Shown here one piece after another: positions 50,832 to 59,993 of a DNA stretch of 64,000 nt; position 1 is the stretch's first letter; the number at the start of each line of letters is the position of its first letter. Both the position numbers and the translations under genes were made by a program. Location of the stretch: contig UQIW01000010.1 in NCBI GenBank assembly GCA_900541235.1, forward strand, positions 1 through 64,000, in the 5' to 3' direction. This DNA is from an uncultured Collinsella sp. Its GTDB lineage: Bacteria; Actinomycetota; Coriobacteriia; Coriobacteriales; Coriobacteriaceae. Under the pieces are notes generated by a model. It worked only from the letters and a program-made list of their open reading frames with translations, did no database searches and had not been told where the DNA came from.

Positions 50832-51749
50832 TTAGTTGGACTCGCCCACCAGGGCGCGGCAGAAATCTTTGGCATTGAACTCCTGCAGGTCATCGACCTG
50901 CTCGCCCACGCCGATGCGCAGGATGGGAAGCTTGAGCTTCTCGGCCACGGCCATGGCGATACCGCCCTTTGCCGTGCCGTCGAGCTTTGTCATGATAATA
51001 CCGTCCAGGCCCAGCGCCTCGTTAAACTCAAGCGCCTGGTTGAGGCCGTTTTGGCCTGTCGCGGCATCGATTACGAGCACGACATAGACGGGCATGGGGC
51101 CGGCGGCCATTTGACCAGCGCGCTTACGGGTCACGTTGACCACCTTGGCAAGCTCGCGCATGAGCTCGGGACTCGTGTGCAGACGACCGGCGGTATCGAT
51201 AAGCACCAGGTCGCTGCCGCGCTTGTCGGCCTCGTCGAGCACGTCGTAGCACACGCTCGCCGGATCGGAGCCGCGGTCGCGCTTGATGACGGGAACGCCG
51301 GCGCGCTGGCCCCATACATCGAGCTGTTCGATGGCGGCGGCGCGGAAGGTATCGGCCGAACCGATTACGACGTTCTTGCCGCGAGCTGCCATGGCGCTCG
51401 CGATCTTGCCGACCGTCGTGGTCTTGCCGGCGCCGTTGATGCCCACAAACAGCACGCAACTCGGCGTATCGGCGAACGGATCGCGCTCAATGGGCACAAA
51501 GTGCTGCTCGAGCTGCTCAGCCAGGGCACGACGGAGCTGTGGGGCTGTCTTGAGGTTCTTCTTGGCCGCGGCATCGCGCAGGTCATCAGAAACCTGGATG
51601 GCGACCTCGGCACCCATGTCACCCATGACGAGCGTGTCCTCTAGGTCCTCCCAAAAATCTTCGTCGACCTCGCCGCCAAAGTAGAAGACCTCGTTGAGGG
51701 CCTCGCGGCTGCGCTCAAGTCCGCGCGAGAGAGCATCAAAGAATCCCAT
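50832..51749 (-). CDS. ftsY: Signal recognition particle receptor FtsY
   Basis: A 305-residue SRP receptor GTPase. The NG domain is complete: GINGAGKTTTVGK, GSADTFRAAA, IDTAGRLH, TKLDGTAKGG. The acidic N-terminal A domain is nearly absent, as in many Gram-positives; MGFFDALSRGLERSR probably provides lipid contact. Its ATG overlaps the smc stop by one base (TAATG). The smc-ftsY-ffh run is classic. Confidence 0.95.
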   Translation of the reverse strand: MGFFDALSRGLERSREALNEVFYFGGEVDEDFWEDLEDTLVMGDMGAEVAIQVSDDLRDAAAKKNLKTAPQLRRALAEQLEQHFVPIERDPFADTPSCVLFVGINGAGKTTTVGKIASAMAARGKNVVIGSADTFRAAAIEQLDVWGQRAGVPVIKRDRGSDPASVCYDVLDEADKRGSDLVLIDTAGRLHTSPELMRELAKVVNVTRKRAGQMAAGPMPVYVVLVIDAATGQNGLNQALEFNEALGLDGIIMTKLDGTAKGGIAMAVAEKLKLPILRIGVGEQVDDLQEFNAKDFCRALVGESN

Positions 51750-54700
51750 TACGCATTCACGACCTTTCCGGTTTCGCGATCGAGTTTTTGCGAGACGACG
51801 CGACTGACGCCGTCAGCTTGCATCGAGACGCCGTAGAGAACGTCAGCGTCCTCCATAGTACGGCGCTGATGCGAAATGACCAAGAGCTGCGTATCAGAAC
51901 GCAACACGTCCAGCGCGCCGATGAGCTTGGACAAGTTGGCGTCGTCGAGCGCCGCCTCGACCTCGTCCAGTACGTAGAACGGCACCGTGCGCGTGCGGTA
52001 CACGGCAAAAAGCAGGGCGAGCGCCGTCAGGCTCTTCTCGCCGCCCGACATGAGCATCATCTTGGTGATGCGTTTGCCGCGCGGCTGCGCCACGACCTCG
52101 ATTCCCGTCTCGGCCGGATGCTCTGGGTCGGTCATCTCCAGATGAGCCTGGCCTCCCGGGAAGAGCATGGCGAAGATCTCTCTGAAGTTCGCATCGACCT
52201 TCTCGAATGTTACCAGGAACGCCTTGCGCATCTTGCGGTCGATAGCCACGGTGATTTTGGTGAGCGCCTTGCGTGCGCTCTCCAGATCGGCCAGCTGTTC
52301 CTCGATGTAATCGGCGCGACGCTTGAGCTGCTCGTACTCTTCCATGGCAACCTGATTCACCGGACCCAGGTTGTTGATTTGGCGCACGAGCTGGTTGAGC
52401 TCGCGCTCGGCAGCGTCACGGTCGGTGGGCGCGGGAAGCATGAGCGCTTCCTCGAGCACCGTGGTGCCGTCGGCGGTGATGGCCTTGATGGCCGCCTCCA
52501 CCTGCACCTCGAGCTTACCGCGTGCGACCTTGAACTCGTTTTGCGTCGCGGCGGCGGTATCAACCTTATCTTTGGCGCGAGCGACTTCGGCCTTGGCGTC
52601 CTCGATGGTCTTCTTGAGCGAGGCGGAGTCCGCCTCCTCGAGCGAAGCTTGGTCACGAAGGCGTGCGGCCCAGTCCGAGGCGCGCTCCAGCAGGGCCGAG
52701 TAGCGCTCGTGCATGGGATCGACGCGCAGTCGCAGCAGCTCAAGCGAGCGCGAAGCCTGGCGCGTTCCGCGGATACGGCGGTCGATACCCTCCAGACGAT
52801 GCTCCAGATCGGGAACGCGGCCCTTCAGCGAACGCAGGCGCTCGCTCGTCTGGGCCAGACGTACCTTGGCATCGGCGAGCTTACCGGCGGCCTCGGAGTC
52901 ATCGCGGCGCACACGGTCGAGCTCATCGTTGGCCTCGGCAATCTGCAAGCCCAAGTCACTCGCCTGCGCACGAGCTTCGTCACGCGAGCGAGTAAGTTCA
53001 TCCACGCGTGGACGAGCGGCACGGACGGCCTCGGCGGCCTGCTCACGGCGCTTGGAAATGCGCACGCGCTCGACCTCGGCGTTGTTGGCGCTTTGCTCAA
53101 GGCGGCCGATCTCGGACAGTAGCGAGCGACGCTCACCCTCAAGGCGGGCAATCTCGCCGGCGGCATCGCCCTCGGCAGCACGGGCCTCCTCGACGGCGGC
53201 GTTGGCCTCGACGACTTGGTCCGAAACATGCTCAAAGATAGCAGCCAGATCGGGCTCCAGGCCCTCGAGCTCACGGATGCGGCGCTTGCGCTCCAAGGCA
53301 CCCGAAGCCTCGCCGGCATCGAGCCCCACGCGCACCAAGCCGCCGCAGCACACGCGGGCGCCATCGGGAGTCACGTAGGTCACACCGTCAACGACAGGCG
53401 CAGTCAGCGCGGTGGCCAAGTCATCGACCACGTAATAGCCGCCGAGCAGCGCCTCGACAATCGGACCATAACCGGCGCGCACAGACAGACGATCGACCAG
53501 ACGAGAGCCGGCAGCGCCCTTGGCAGCTGCACCGCCGCTCACGCCGCGCGCCACCAGCAGTGCCTCGCCCGAGGCCTTCTTCTGGTCCAGGGCGGCACGC
53601 CCGGCGCGCTCGAGCGCATCAGCGTCATCAAACAACAGGGCATCGATATCGCCGGCAAGCAGCTGCTCCACCAGGCCTTCGAGTTCGCGCGGGGCTTCGA
53701 GCACATCACCCAGGCGACCCGTTATGTCATCGCCCAACGCCCCCACCAGTCGGCTCACGAGCGGCGAGCTGTCGGCCATACGGGCATCGAGTTTCTTTTG
53801 GCTGGCAAGCTCCGAGCGCACCTCGGACAGCTTGTTGCGCGCCTCGCTCTCGCGGGCACGCAGGTCCTTAAGGGCAGCGCGGGCGACCTCGGTGGTCTCG
53901 CGAGCATCGACCTGGGCTTGACGAGCCTGATCGAGTGCGCCTTCGAGCTCCTCAGCGCGGTCGCGACGGCTCTCGAGCGAGGCCGTAACCTCCTCGAGCT
54001 GCTCGTCAATCTGCTCCAGGCGCGAGGCGTACATGTTGTCCTCGACCTCGGCGTTGCTCAGCGAGTCCTTCACCTTGGCAAGCTCGAGCGCGGCGTTATC
54101 GGCAACGCGCTGCACATCGCGCTGCTCACGTGTGAGCTGCGAAATCTGATTGTCGAGCGCCACGCGACGCTCGTGGAGAGCAGCGGCGGCAGGTCCGGCG
54201 GCGTTAACGTCCTCCTGGGCCTGCATATGCGCGCCGGTCACTTCCTCGAGCTGGGCGCGCGCATCCTCGAGTTCCTCGACCGCGCGACGGCGCTGATGCT
54301 CGGAGCCCGAGATCTGTCCGCGCATGTCGGACAGGCGCGACACCATGTTGTGACCCTTTTCCTCGAGCAGGCGCATGTCTGAGTTAATGCGGCCGACCAC
54401 GTCTTGCATATGACGGCGTTGCTCGCCCAGATCGCCCACAAACAGGCCTTTTTCCTCGAGCATGACCTGAAGCTTCTCGAGCTCACGCTCTTTCTCGCCC
54501 AAGCGGTACTGCGCTAGCTCAAGCTCGGCCGCGCCCTCTTTGGAGCGGCTCTCCAGATCGTTCCACTGCGACTGCAGGGAACGCAGCTCGTCAACGGCCA
54601 GCATCTGCGTAAGCTCGTTTGCGCGCGAGGACAGCTCCTTGTACTTGCGCGCGCGATCGACCTGACGCTCCAGCGGACGCAGCTGGCGGGCGATTTCCTT

Positions 54701-55285
54701 ATTGATGTCGCGGGCACGGGTCAGGTGCTCGTCCATCGACTTGATCTTTTTAAGCGCACGCTCCTTGCGACGCTTGTGCTTGGAGATACCGGCGGCTTCC
54801 TCGATGAGGGCGCGGCGCTCCTCGGGGCGGCTCTGCAAAATGGCGTCGAGCTTGCCCTGACTGATGATGGAATGCGTATCCTTGCCCAGGCCCGAATCGT
54901 GCAGGATGTCCTGAATGTCCATCAAGCGGCACGGACTCGAGTTAATGAGGTACTCGCTCTCGCCCGAGCGATACATGCGACGGGTGATGGCGACTTCGTC
55001 AAAGTCGACAGGCAGCATATGGTCCGAGTTATCGAGCACCAACGTGACCTCGGCCACACCCACCGGCTTGCGCGCCGACGAGCCCGAGAAGATGACATCC
55101 TCCATGGCCTGACCGCGCAGCTGCTTGGCGCTCTGCTCGCCCAGGACCCACAGAATCGAGTCGGAGATGTTCGATTTTCCCGAGCCGTTGGGACCGACGA
55201 TTACGGTCAGGCCCGGCTCAAATGACATATGGGCGCGGTCGGCAAACGACTTGAACCCTTTGAGCGTGAGGGACTTGAGATACAC
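51749..55285 (-). CDS. smc: Chromosome segregation protein SMC
   Basis: A 1178-residue ATPase that organises and separates chromosomes. The N-terminal head has the Walker A GPNGSGKSNI. Long coiled coils flank a hinge at about residues 510-680 (with VDGVTYVTPDGARV). The C-terminal head has the signature LMSGGEKSLTALALLFA and Walker B YVLDEVEAALDD. Length matches the family. The scpA and scpB partners are not in the window. rnc lies 10 bases upstream. Confidence 0.96.
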   Translation of the reverse strand: MYLKSLTLKGFKSFADRAHMSFEPGLTVIVGPNGSGKSNISDSILWVLGEQSAKQLRGQAMEDVIFSGSSARKPVGVAEVTLVLDNSDHMLPVDFDEVAITRRMYRSGESEYLINSSPCRLMDIQDILHDSGLGKDTHSIISQGKLDAILQSRPEERRALIEEAAGISKHKRRKERALKKIKSMDEHLTRARDINKEIARQLRPLERQVDRARKYKELSSRANELTQMLAVDELRSLQSQWNDLESRSKEGAAELELAQYRLGEKERELEKLQVMLEEKGLFVGDLGEQRRHMQDVVGRINSDMRLLEEKGHNMVSRLSDMRGQISGSEHQRRRAVEELEDARAQLEEVTGAHMQAQEDVNAAGPAAAALHERRVALDNQISQLTREQRDVQRVADNAALELAKVKDSLSNAEVEDNMYASRLEQIDEQLEEVTASLESRRDRAEELEGALDQARQAQVDARETTEVARAALKDLRARESEARNKLSEVRSELASQKKLDARMADSSPLVSRLVGALGDDITGRLGDVLEAPRELEGLVEQLLAGDIDALLFDDADALERAGRAALDQKKASGEALLVARGVSGGAAAKGAAGSRLVDRLSVRAGYGPIVEALLGGYYVVDDLATALTAPVVDGVTYVTPDGARVCCGGLVRVGLDAGEASGALERKRRIRELEGLEPDLAAIFEHVSDQVVEANAAVEEARAAEGDAAGEIARLEGERRSLLSEIGRLEQSANNAEVERVRISKRREQAAEAVRAARPRVDELTRSRDEARAQASDLGLQIAEANDELDRVRRDDSEAAGKLADAKVRLAQTSERLRSLKGRVPDLEHRLEGIDRRIRGTRQASRSLELLRLRVDPMHERYSALLERASDWAARLRDQASLEEADSASLKKTIEDAKAEVARAKDKVDTAAATQNEFKVARGKLEVQVEAAIKAITADGTTVLEEALMLPAPTDRDAAERELNQLVRQINNLGPVNQVAMEEYEQLKRRADYIEEQLADLESARKALTKITVAIDRKMRKAFLVTFEKVDANFREIFAMLFPGGQAHLEMTDPEHPAETGIEVVAQPRGKRITKMMLMSGGEKSLTALALLFAVYRTRTVPFYVLDEVEAALDDANLSKLIGALDVLRSDTQLLVISHQRRTMEDADVLYGVSMQADGVSRVVSQKLDRETGKVVNA

Positions 55286-55295
55286 GGTTCCTCGC

Positions 55296-56021
55296 TTAAA
55301 CAGGCTTCTTGTTGAGAATCACGCCATTGGTGGTGTAACCCATACGGTCGAGCGCCTCGAGCGCGGCGGCTCCCTCGGCTTCCTTCTTAGAGGAACCGGT
55401 GCCGCGACCCTGACGAATGCCATCGATCAACACCACGGCGGTAAAGGTGGGCGCATGCGCCGGACCCTCGGATCCGATCAGCTTATACGCCGGAGGCTCG
55501 TGGCCGTCGGCCTGCACGCACTCCTGCAAAAACGACTTGGGGTTCGCAGGGTGTTCGGCACGCTCGGTAGCCAGGTGCGGCTTAAGCGTGCGGTGAATAA
55601 ACTCCGCCGCGGCATCCCAACCAGCATCCAGGTACAGCGCGCCCACGAGCGACTCATAGACGTTCTCGAGCGCCGAATGCAGGCCGCGTGCGCCCGTACC
55701 GGTCTCGGAGGCACCAAAGATGATGATGTCGTCGATACCCAGCTCGTGGGACACTTCAGACAACGTGGCGCCCGAGACGAGCGACACCTTCAAGCGGGTG
55801 AGCTTGCCCTCGTCAAACTCGGGATAGGACTCAAAGAGCGAGCGGGCGACGACGGCACCCAAAATGGAATCGCCCAAAAACTCCAAGCGCTCGTAGCTTG
55901 CCGAGACTGGCTGGCCTTCGACAGCCGAAGGATGCGTGAGGGCTGCGCGCAGCAGCACCTTGTCATTGAACTCATGGCCCAGAATCTCCTGGGCGCTCGT
56001 AAGTCGTTCGGATAAAGCCAA
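55296..56021 (-). CDS. rnc: Ribonuclease III
   Basis: A 241-residue double-strand-specific RNase. The signature YERLEFLGDSILG carries the catalytic Glu/Asp, with the second acidic site in NVYESLVGALYLDAG. The C-terminal double-stranded RNA-binding domain ends GSSKKEAEGAAALEAL. The start is a TTG at 56021, supported by AAGGAGG about 9 bases upstream and located 3 bases after the acpP stop; no suitable ATG exists. Confidence 0.93.
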   Translation of the reverse strand: MALSERLTSAQEILGHEFNDKVLLRAALTHPSAVEGQPVSASYERLEFLGDSILGAVVARSLFESYPEFDEGKLTRLKVSLVSGATLSEVSHELGIDDIIIFGASETGTGARGLHSALENVYESLVGALYLDAGWDAAAEFIHRTLKPHLATERAEHPANPKSFLQECVQADGHEPPAYKLIGSEGPAHAPTFTAVVLIDGIRQGRGTGSSKKEAEGAAALEALDRMGYTTNGVILNKKPV

Positions 56022-56024
56022 GAC

Positions 56025-56267
56025 TTAGGCCTCCTTGGCAGCTTCGATAGCGTCGACGGCGTCGGCGACAGAGTTGAGCGAGAGCAGGGTCTCATCATCG
56101 ATCTCGAGGTCGAACTCGTCCTCGATAGCCGTAACCAGCTGCAGGCGCTCGAGCGAGTTGGCATCGAGGTCGTCAAAGGTGGTCTCATCGCTAATTTCGG
56201 CAACATCGACGCCCAGAACGTCAGCAGTGACCTCGGCGATCTTGTCGAAGATTTCGGAGCGGTCCAT
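56025..56267 (-). CDS. acpP: Acyl carrier protein
   Basis: An 80-residue acidic, four-helix carrier of fatty acyl groups on phosphopantetheine. The attachment serine is Ser38 in DDLDANSLERLQLV; the usual Asp before the serine (DSL) is Asn here. The rest, including the EDEFDLEIDDE recognition helix, is normal. AGAGGAAG precedes the ATG at 56267. It lies between plsX and rnc, the standard place of acpP. Confidence 0.92.
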   Translation of the reverse strand: MDRSEIFDKIAEVTADVLGVDVAEISDETTFDDLDANSLERLQLVTAIEDEFDLEIDDETLLSLNSVADAVDAIEAAKEA

Positions 56268-56381
56268 AGCGCTTCCTCTCATAGTGCATGAATACCAAAA
56301 GAATGGTACCGCCCGGGCGGTACCAAGACACGGTTCTGATTCTACCCCACGACGCACGCCCCGAGGCGCATAACGCCGCTG

Positions 56382-57401
56382 TTATAAAACGATGCCGTCC
56401 ATGGAGTTGGCGACGTTCTCGACCAGTCCGGCACGTACGGCCTCAGCCGCGGCGAGCGTGCCGTTTTTGACGGCCTCGACCGACGTGGCGCCGTGGCCGA
56501 TCAAGACAACACCACGCAGGCCCAGCAGGATGGCGCCGCCCTTGGCATCGCCAGAGAGCTTGGCCTTAATCTCGCGCATCTGCTTTTTGATGAGCAGCGC
56601 GGCGATCTTGGTGCCGAGCGAGGCCATAAAGGCGCCCTTGAGCTCCTGCAGCAAAAACTTGGCAGCGCCCTCGGTAGCTTTGAGAGCGATATTACCCGAC
56701 ATGCCATCGGCAACGACGACATCGAAGTTACCTGAGGTGAGGTCGGTGCCCTCGCAGTTACCAACAAAGCCGGGAACGGCGGCCTTCATAGCAGGGAAAC
56801 AGGCCTTGGTAAAGTTGGAGCCCTTCTCATCCTCGGTGCCGTTGGCAAGCAGGCCCACGCGAGGATGCTCGATGCCCAGGACGACGCGGGCATAGGCGCT
56901 ACCCATCTGGGCAAAACGCACCATGTCATCGACCTCCACATCGGGGTTGGCACCCATGTCGCACAGCACCGTCAGACCGCCGGCGCGATTGGGCAGCGCA
57001 TTGGTCAGACAGGGGCGCACCGGCTGCTTCTTGCCTTCGGCCTGATACCTAAACGGCGTCACATAGGCGGTGGCGGCGGCGGTCATGGCACCGGTGGAGC
57101 CGGCGGAGAAGAACGCATCCGCGTTGCCCTTCTTAATGGCGCGGCAAGAAAGCACGATCGACGACTTACGCTTGGTCATCACGGCGCGAATGGGATCGTC
57201 ATCCATGGCGATAACGTCGGGTGCCTCCAGGGCCTCGACGCGCGCATGGGAGGCGGCAAAGGGATTGACGATTTCGGCGGAGCCAGCTGCCAAGACCTCG
57301 ATATCGGGATCGGCGGCAAGCGCAGCCTCGATACCATCGAGAACAACCTGAGGTTTCTCGTCTCCGCCCACAACGTCTACACAAACGCGAACGTTACTCA
57401 T
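56382..57401 (-). CDS. plsX: Phosphate acyltransferase PlsX
   Basis: A 339-residue enzyme that makes acyl-phosphate from acyl-ACP for phospholipid synthesis. DVVGGDEKP at the N-terminus replaces the usual DAMGGD. FFSAGSTGAMTA, LCDMGANPDV, NGTEDEKGS and GNCEGTDLTSG are the family blocks. AAGGAG lies upstream of the ATG. acpP lies downstream and the fatty acid kinase gene fakA is 5 kb away. Confidence 0.93.
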   Translation of the reverse strand: MSNVRVCVDVVGGDEKPQVVLDGIEAALAADPDIEVLAAGSAEIVNPFAASHARVEALEAPDVIAMDDDPIRAVMTKRKSSIVLSCRAIKKGNADAFFSAGSTGAMTAAATAYVTPFRYQAEGKKQPVRPCLTNALPNRAGGLTVLCDMGANPDVEVDDMVRFAQMGSAYARVVLGIEHPRVGLLANGTEDEKGSNFTKACFPAMKAAVPGFVGNCEGTDLTSGNFDVVVADGMSGNIALKATEGAAKFLLQELKGAFMASLGTKIAALLIKKQMREIKAKLSGDAKGGAILLGLRGVVLIGHGATSVEAVKNGTLAAAEAVRAGLVENVANSMDGIVL

Positions 57402-57488
57402 ATAAATGCTCCTTATACAAAAATGGCCGACTCATTGAGCCGGCCATTGTGGTTCCATTTGGAACGGCATCGCATCCAGAGTATACCG

Positions 57489-57668
57489 TTACTCGGTAAC
57501 GATAACCTCGCGGTCCTTGTAGAAACCGCAGCTGGGGCACACGTGATGCGGGAGCTTGACAGCACCGCAACGGGGGCACGTGGACTGAGCCGCAGCCGAG
57601 ATCTTCATGTTGGCGGAACGACGGGTGTGAGTGCGGATACGACCCTGCTTTTGTTTAGGTACGGGCAT
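57489..57668 (-). CDS. rpmF: Large ribosomal subunit protein bL32
   Basis: A 59-residue ribosomal protein starting MPVPKQKQGRIRTHTRRSA, with a zinc ribbon of four cysteines (CPRCGAVKLPHHVCPSCGFY). The motif shows the zinc-binding form. GGAAGG lies 5 to 10 bases before the ATG. It lies between DUF177 and plsX, the most conserved location of rpmF. Confidence 0.96.
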   Translation of the reverse strand: MPVPKQKQGRIRTHTRRSANMKISAAAQSTCPRCGAVKLPHHVCPSCGFYKDREVIVTE

Positions 57669-57732
57669 AGTGACCTTCCTTATGAACTATCCAGTGTGGC
57701 GATTACGCGCAAGTAGCGATACTACCACAGTT

Positions 57733-58287
57733 TTACTCATCAAGCTTGAGATTCTTCAATGCTGCAAATGGATTTTCCGTGGCAGCGGCCCATTCTGCCT
57801 CTGCCTGGGCGGCGCAATCGCATTGCTCGACGTTGAGATTGCAACCGCATGTGGGGCACAGACCACGGCAATCGGGCTTGCAGAGCACCACAAACGGCGT
57901 GTCCATAACGACCGCGTCATTGATAGGCTCACCCAGATCAACGATACGGTCCTCACCCAGGAGCTCGTAGCCGTCCTCGTAGGCCTCGGGATCCTCGGGC
58001 TCCTCAAAGAGGTAGAACTCCTCGATCTCGCCGGCGATATCAAACGAGGCGGGCTCCAGGCAACGGTCGCACTCGCCGGTGGCGTGCGCGCGAACCATGC
58101 CCGTGAGCAAGACACCGGTACCGGCATTGGTAAAGACAACGTCGTAGTCGATGCCGTCCTGTAGCTGGTACTCCTTCTCGCCCACCGTGTAGGTGGCGAC
58201 ATCGACCTTACCGGTCAGCGGATACGAATCTCCAGGAAACTCGAGCTGCTCGGAAAGATCGACGGTAACGCTCGGGAACTCAGCCAT
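57733..58287 (-). CDS. DUF177 (YceD) family protein
   Basis: A 184-residue protein of the DUF177/YceD family, needed for 23S rRNA accumulation in some bacteria. GECDRCLEPASFDIAGEIEE and the zinc-like CKPDCRGLCPTCGCNLN near residue 145 are the family features. It is acidic overall. Its ATG overlaps the stop of the upstream DivIVA-like gene by one base. Paired with rpmF as usual. Confidence 0.9.
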   Translation of the reverse strand: MAEFPSVTVDLSEQLEFPGDSYPLTGKVDVATYTVGEKEYQLQDGIDYDVVFTNAGTGVLLTGMVRAHATGECDRCLEPASFDIAGEIEEFYLFEEPEDPEAYEDGYELLGEDRIVDLGEPINDAVVMDTPFVVLCKPDCRGLCPTCGCNLNVEQCDCAAQAEAEWAAATENPFAALKNLKLDE

Positions 58288-58784
58288 TACCACTGACCAT
58301 TCTGCTGGGCGGCACCCTCGTTGAGCTGCTGACGGCAACGGGTAACGGTGCCGGTCAGGCTCTTGAGGTTCTCCTCCAGGTGCGTAAAGACCTGCTCTGC
58401 GTAGTCCTCGGCAGCATAACGCGTCTCGCGCTCGTACTGCTGGGCACGATCGCGGATGTCGTCGGCCTGCTGCTGCGCAAGGCGGACGATCTCCTGCTCA
58501 CCGGCAATGGTGAGGGCCTGCTGCTGAGCGTCGGCGATGATGGAATCGGCCTGAGCGGCGGCGGAAGCCATAAGCTCCTCGCGCTCCTTAAGGATACGGC
58601 GGGACTTCTGCCACTCCTCGGGATAGCTCATGCGGATCTCGTCGAGGATGTTGAAGAACACGTCGGCGTCGATGACCTTGAACTGAGCGTTCTTGCCGAA
58701 AGGCGGCTTGGCTTCCTCGATCAGCCCTTCGAGCTCATCGACCAAGCTGACGATCCTATCGCCAGGAAAATTCTCGCCCGGCAT
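58287..58784 (-). CDS. DivIVA/SepIVA-like coiled-coil protein
   Basis: A 165-residue, mostly helical protein. The N-terminal 60 residues (IVSLVDELEGLIEEAKPPFG, then VFFNILDEIRMSYPEEW) are followed by a Gln/Ala-rich coiled coil of about 90 residues. Actinobacteria carry a DivIVA-related septal factor, SepIVA, in the same place beside DUF177, rpmF and rnc, so a cell-division or envelope role is inferred from location and shape. The sequence alone would also fit a generic coiled-coil ATPase-associated protein. AAAGGAG precedes the ATG at 58784. Confidence 0.65.
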   Translation of the reverse strand: MPGENFPGDRIVSLVDELEGLIEEAKPPFGKNAQFKVIDADVFFNILDEIRMSYPEEWQKSRRILKEREELMASAAAQADSIIADAQQQALTIAGEQEIVRLAQQQADDIRDRAQQYERETRYAAEDYAEQVFTHLEENLKSLTGTVTRCRQQLNEGAAQQNGQW

Positions 58785-58852
58785 CCGGTCTCCTTTCATA
58801 GGTAACATATCATCGTGCTAGTTTACCACATGCCACCTGGCAATAAAAAACG

Positions 58853-59350
58853 TCACGAAAAGCGATGTTTAAGCGCCTCGACCACATTAGCCGGCACAAA
58901 CGTCGAAACATCACTACCGAGCGAGGCGATCTGGCGTACAACCGAGCTCGAGATGTAGCCATACTGCGGAGCACTCATGACAAAGATGGACTCCAGCTCG
59001 TTATCCAAGCGGTAGTTGAGGTCGGCTTGCTGCAGCTCATACTCAAAGTCGGTCATGGCGCGTAGGCCCTTGACCACGGCACCGGCACCCTGCTCGCGAG
59101 CAAAGTCGACGAGCAGTCCGGTAAAGGGCAGGACCTCGACGCCATCGATATCACCGAGTGCCTCACGGGCCAGCGCCACGCGTTCATCGAGCGTAAACGT
59201 GGTGCCCACGCCGTTTTTGCCCTGCGACTCGGCAACGGCCACGATCACACTGGGAAAAATGCGGCGGGCGCGGCGGATGACGTCGATATGGCCAAACGTG
59301 ATGGGATCGAAGGTACCCGGAACGATGACGCGGTTAATGGTGTCACTCAT
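58853..59350 (-). CDS. coaD: Phosphopantetheine adenylyltransferase
   Basis: A 165-residue nucleotidyltransferase that adenylates phosphopantetheine in coenzyme A synthesis. The HxGH motif is in GTFDPITFGHIDVI; the KGLR motif and the C-terminal YISSSVVRQIASLG are also present. The ATG at 59350 has AGGAGG 8 bases upstream and overlaps the rsmD stop by 8 bases; longer in-frame starts run into rsmD and are rejected. Confidence 0.95.
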   Translation of the reverse strand: MSDTINRVIVPGTFDPITFGHIDVIRRARRIFPSVIVAVAESQGKNGVGTTFTLDERVALAREALGDIDGVEVLPFTGLLVDFAREQGAGAVVKGLRAMTDFEYELQQADLNYRLDNELESIFVMSAPQYGYISSSVVRQIASLGSDVSTFVPANVVEALKHRFS

Positions 59351-59993
59351 GGGCATCCTCCTGAAACGTCGTGCCGTCGCTGTCATCGGCATCGGTGGCG
59401 ATGTCGTCATCCTCGCCCTCGCCGACCCAACGGAGCAGATCGACCGAGGTGATGCCATAGCGTTTCTCACGCACGGTTACAAAGCCGGCAGGATGTGCAC
59501 CCGCGTCGGCGGCAGCATGCTCAAACAGAGCATAGGCGCCCGGGGTGAGCAGACCCTGCTGGGCCAGGTTCTGCAGCAGCTCATCGACCGGCTTGGCACC
59601 AAAAGCATAGGGCGGGTCGAGCAAGACCAGATCGAAGGGGCCGCCCGGCACGCGGCCGCGCGAAGCGCTCGCAAGGACATCGCCCGTCACCACACGCCAA
59701 CGCGCGCGATCGCGACAGAGCGACTCGATATTCTTGGTTATGAGCCTCGCGGCATTGCGATCGATCTCGAACGTCGTGAGCGAACGGGCGCCCCGCGAGA
59801 GCATCTCGATGCCTAGGGCACCGGAGCCGCCAAAGGCATCCAGTACGCGAACCTCGTCCAAATCAAAGCCGAAGGCCGATAGGACCATGGATGCACACGC
59901 CTCGCGCACGCGGTCGGTCGTCGGACGCGTAACATCGCGACCGCGCGGTTCTTCGATCTTGCGACCGCGCCATTCACCGCCGATGATTCTCAT
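59343..59993 (-). CDS. rsmD: 16S rRNA (guanine966-N2)-methyltransferase RsmD
   Basis: A 216-residue methyltransferase. RIIGGEWRGRKI opens the family, VLDAFGGSGALGIE is the SAM-binding motif and LLDPPYAF the catalytic (N/D)PPY motif. The last 25 residues form an acidic tail. It overlaps recG by 4 bases and coaD by 8 bases, the usual recG-rsmD-coaD run. Confidence 0.94.
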   Translation of the reverse strand: MRIIGGEWRGRKIEEPRGRDVTRPTTDRVREACASMVLSAFGFDLDEVRVLDAFGGSGALGIEMLSRGARSLTTFEIDRNAARLITKNIESLCRDRARWRVVTGDVLASASRGRVPGGPFDLVLLDPPYAFGAKPVDELLQNLAQQGLLTPGAYALFEHAAADAGAHPAGFVTVREKRYGITSVDLLRWVGEGEDDDIATDADDSDGTTFQEDAHE

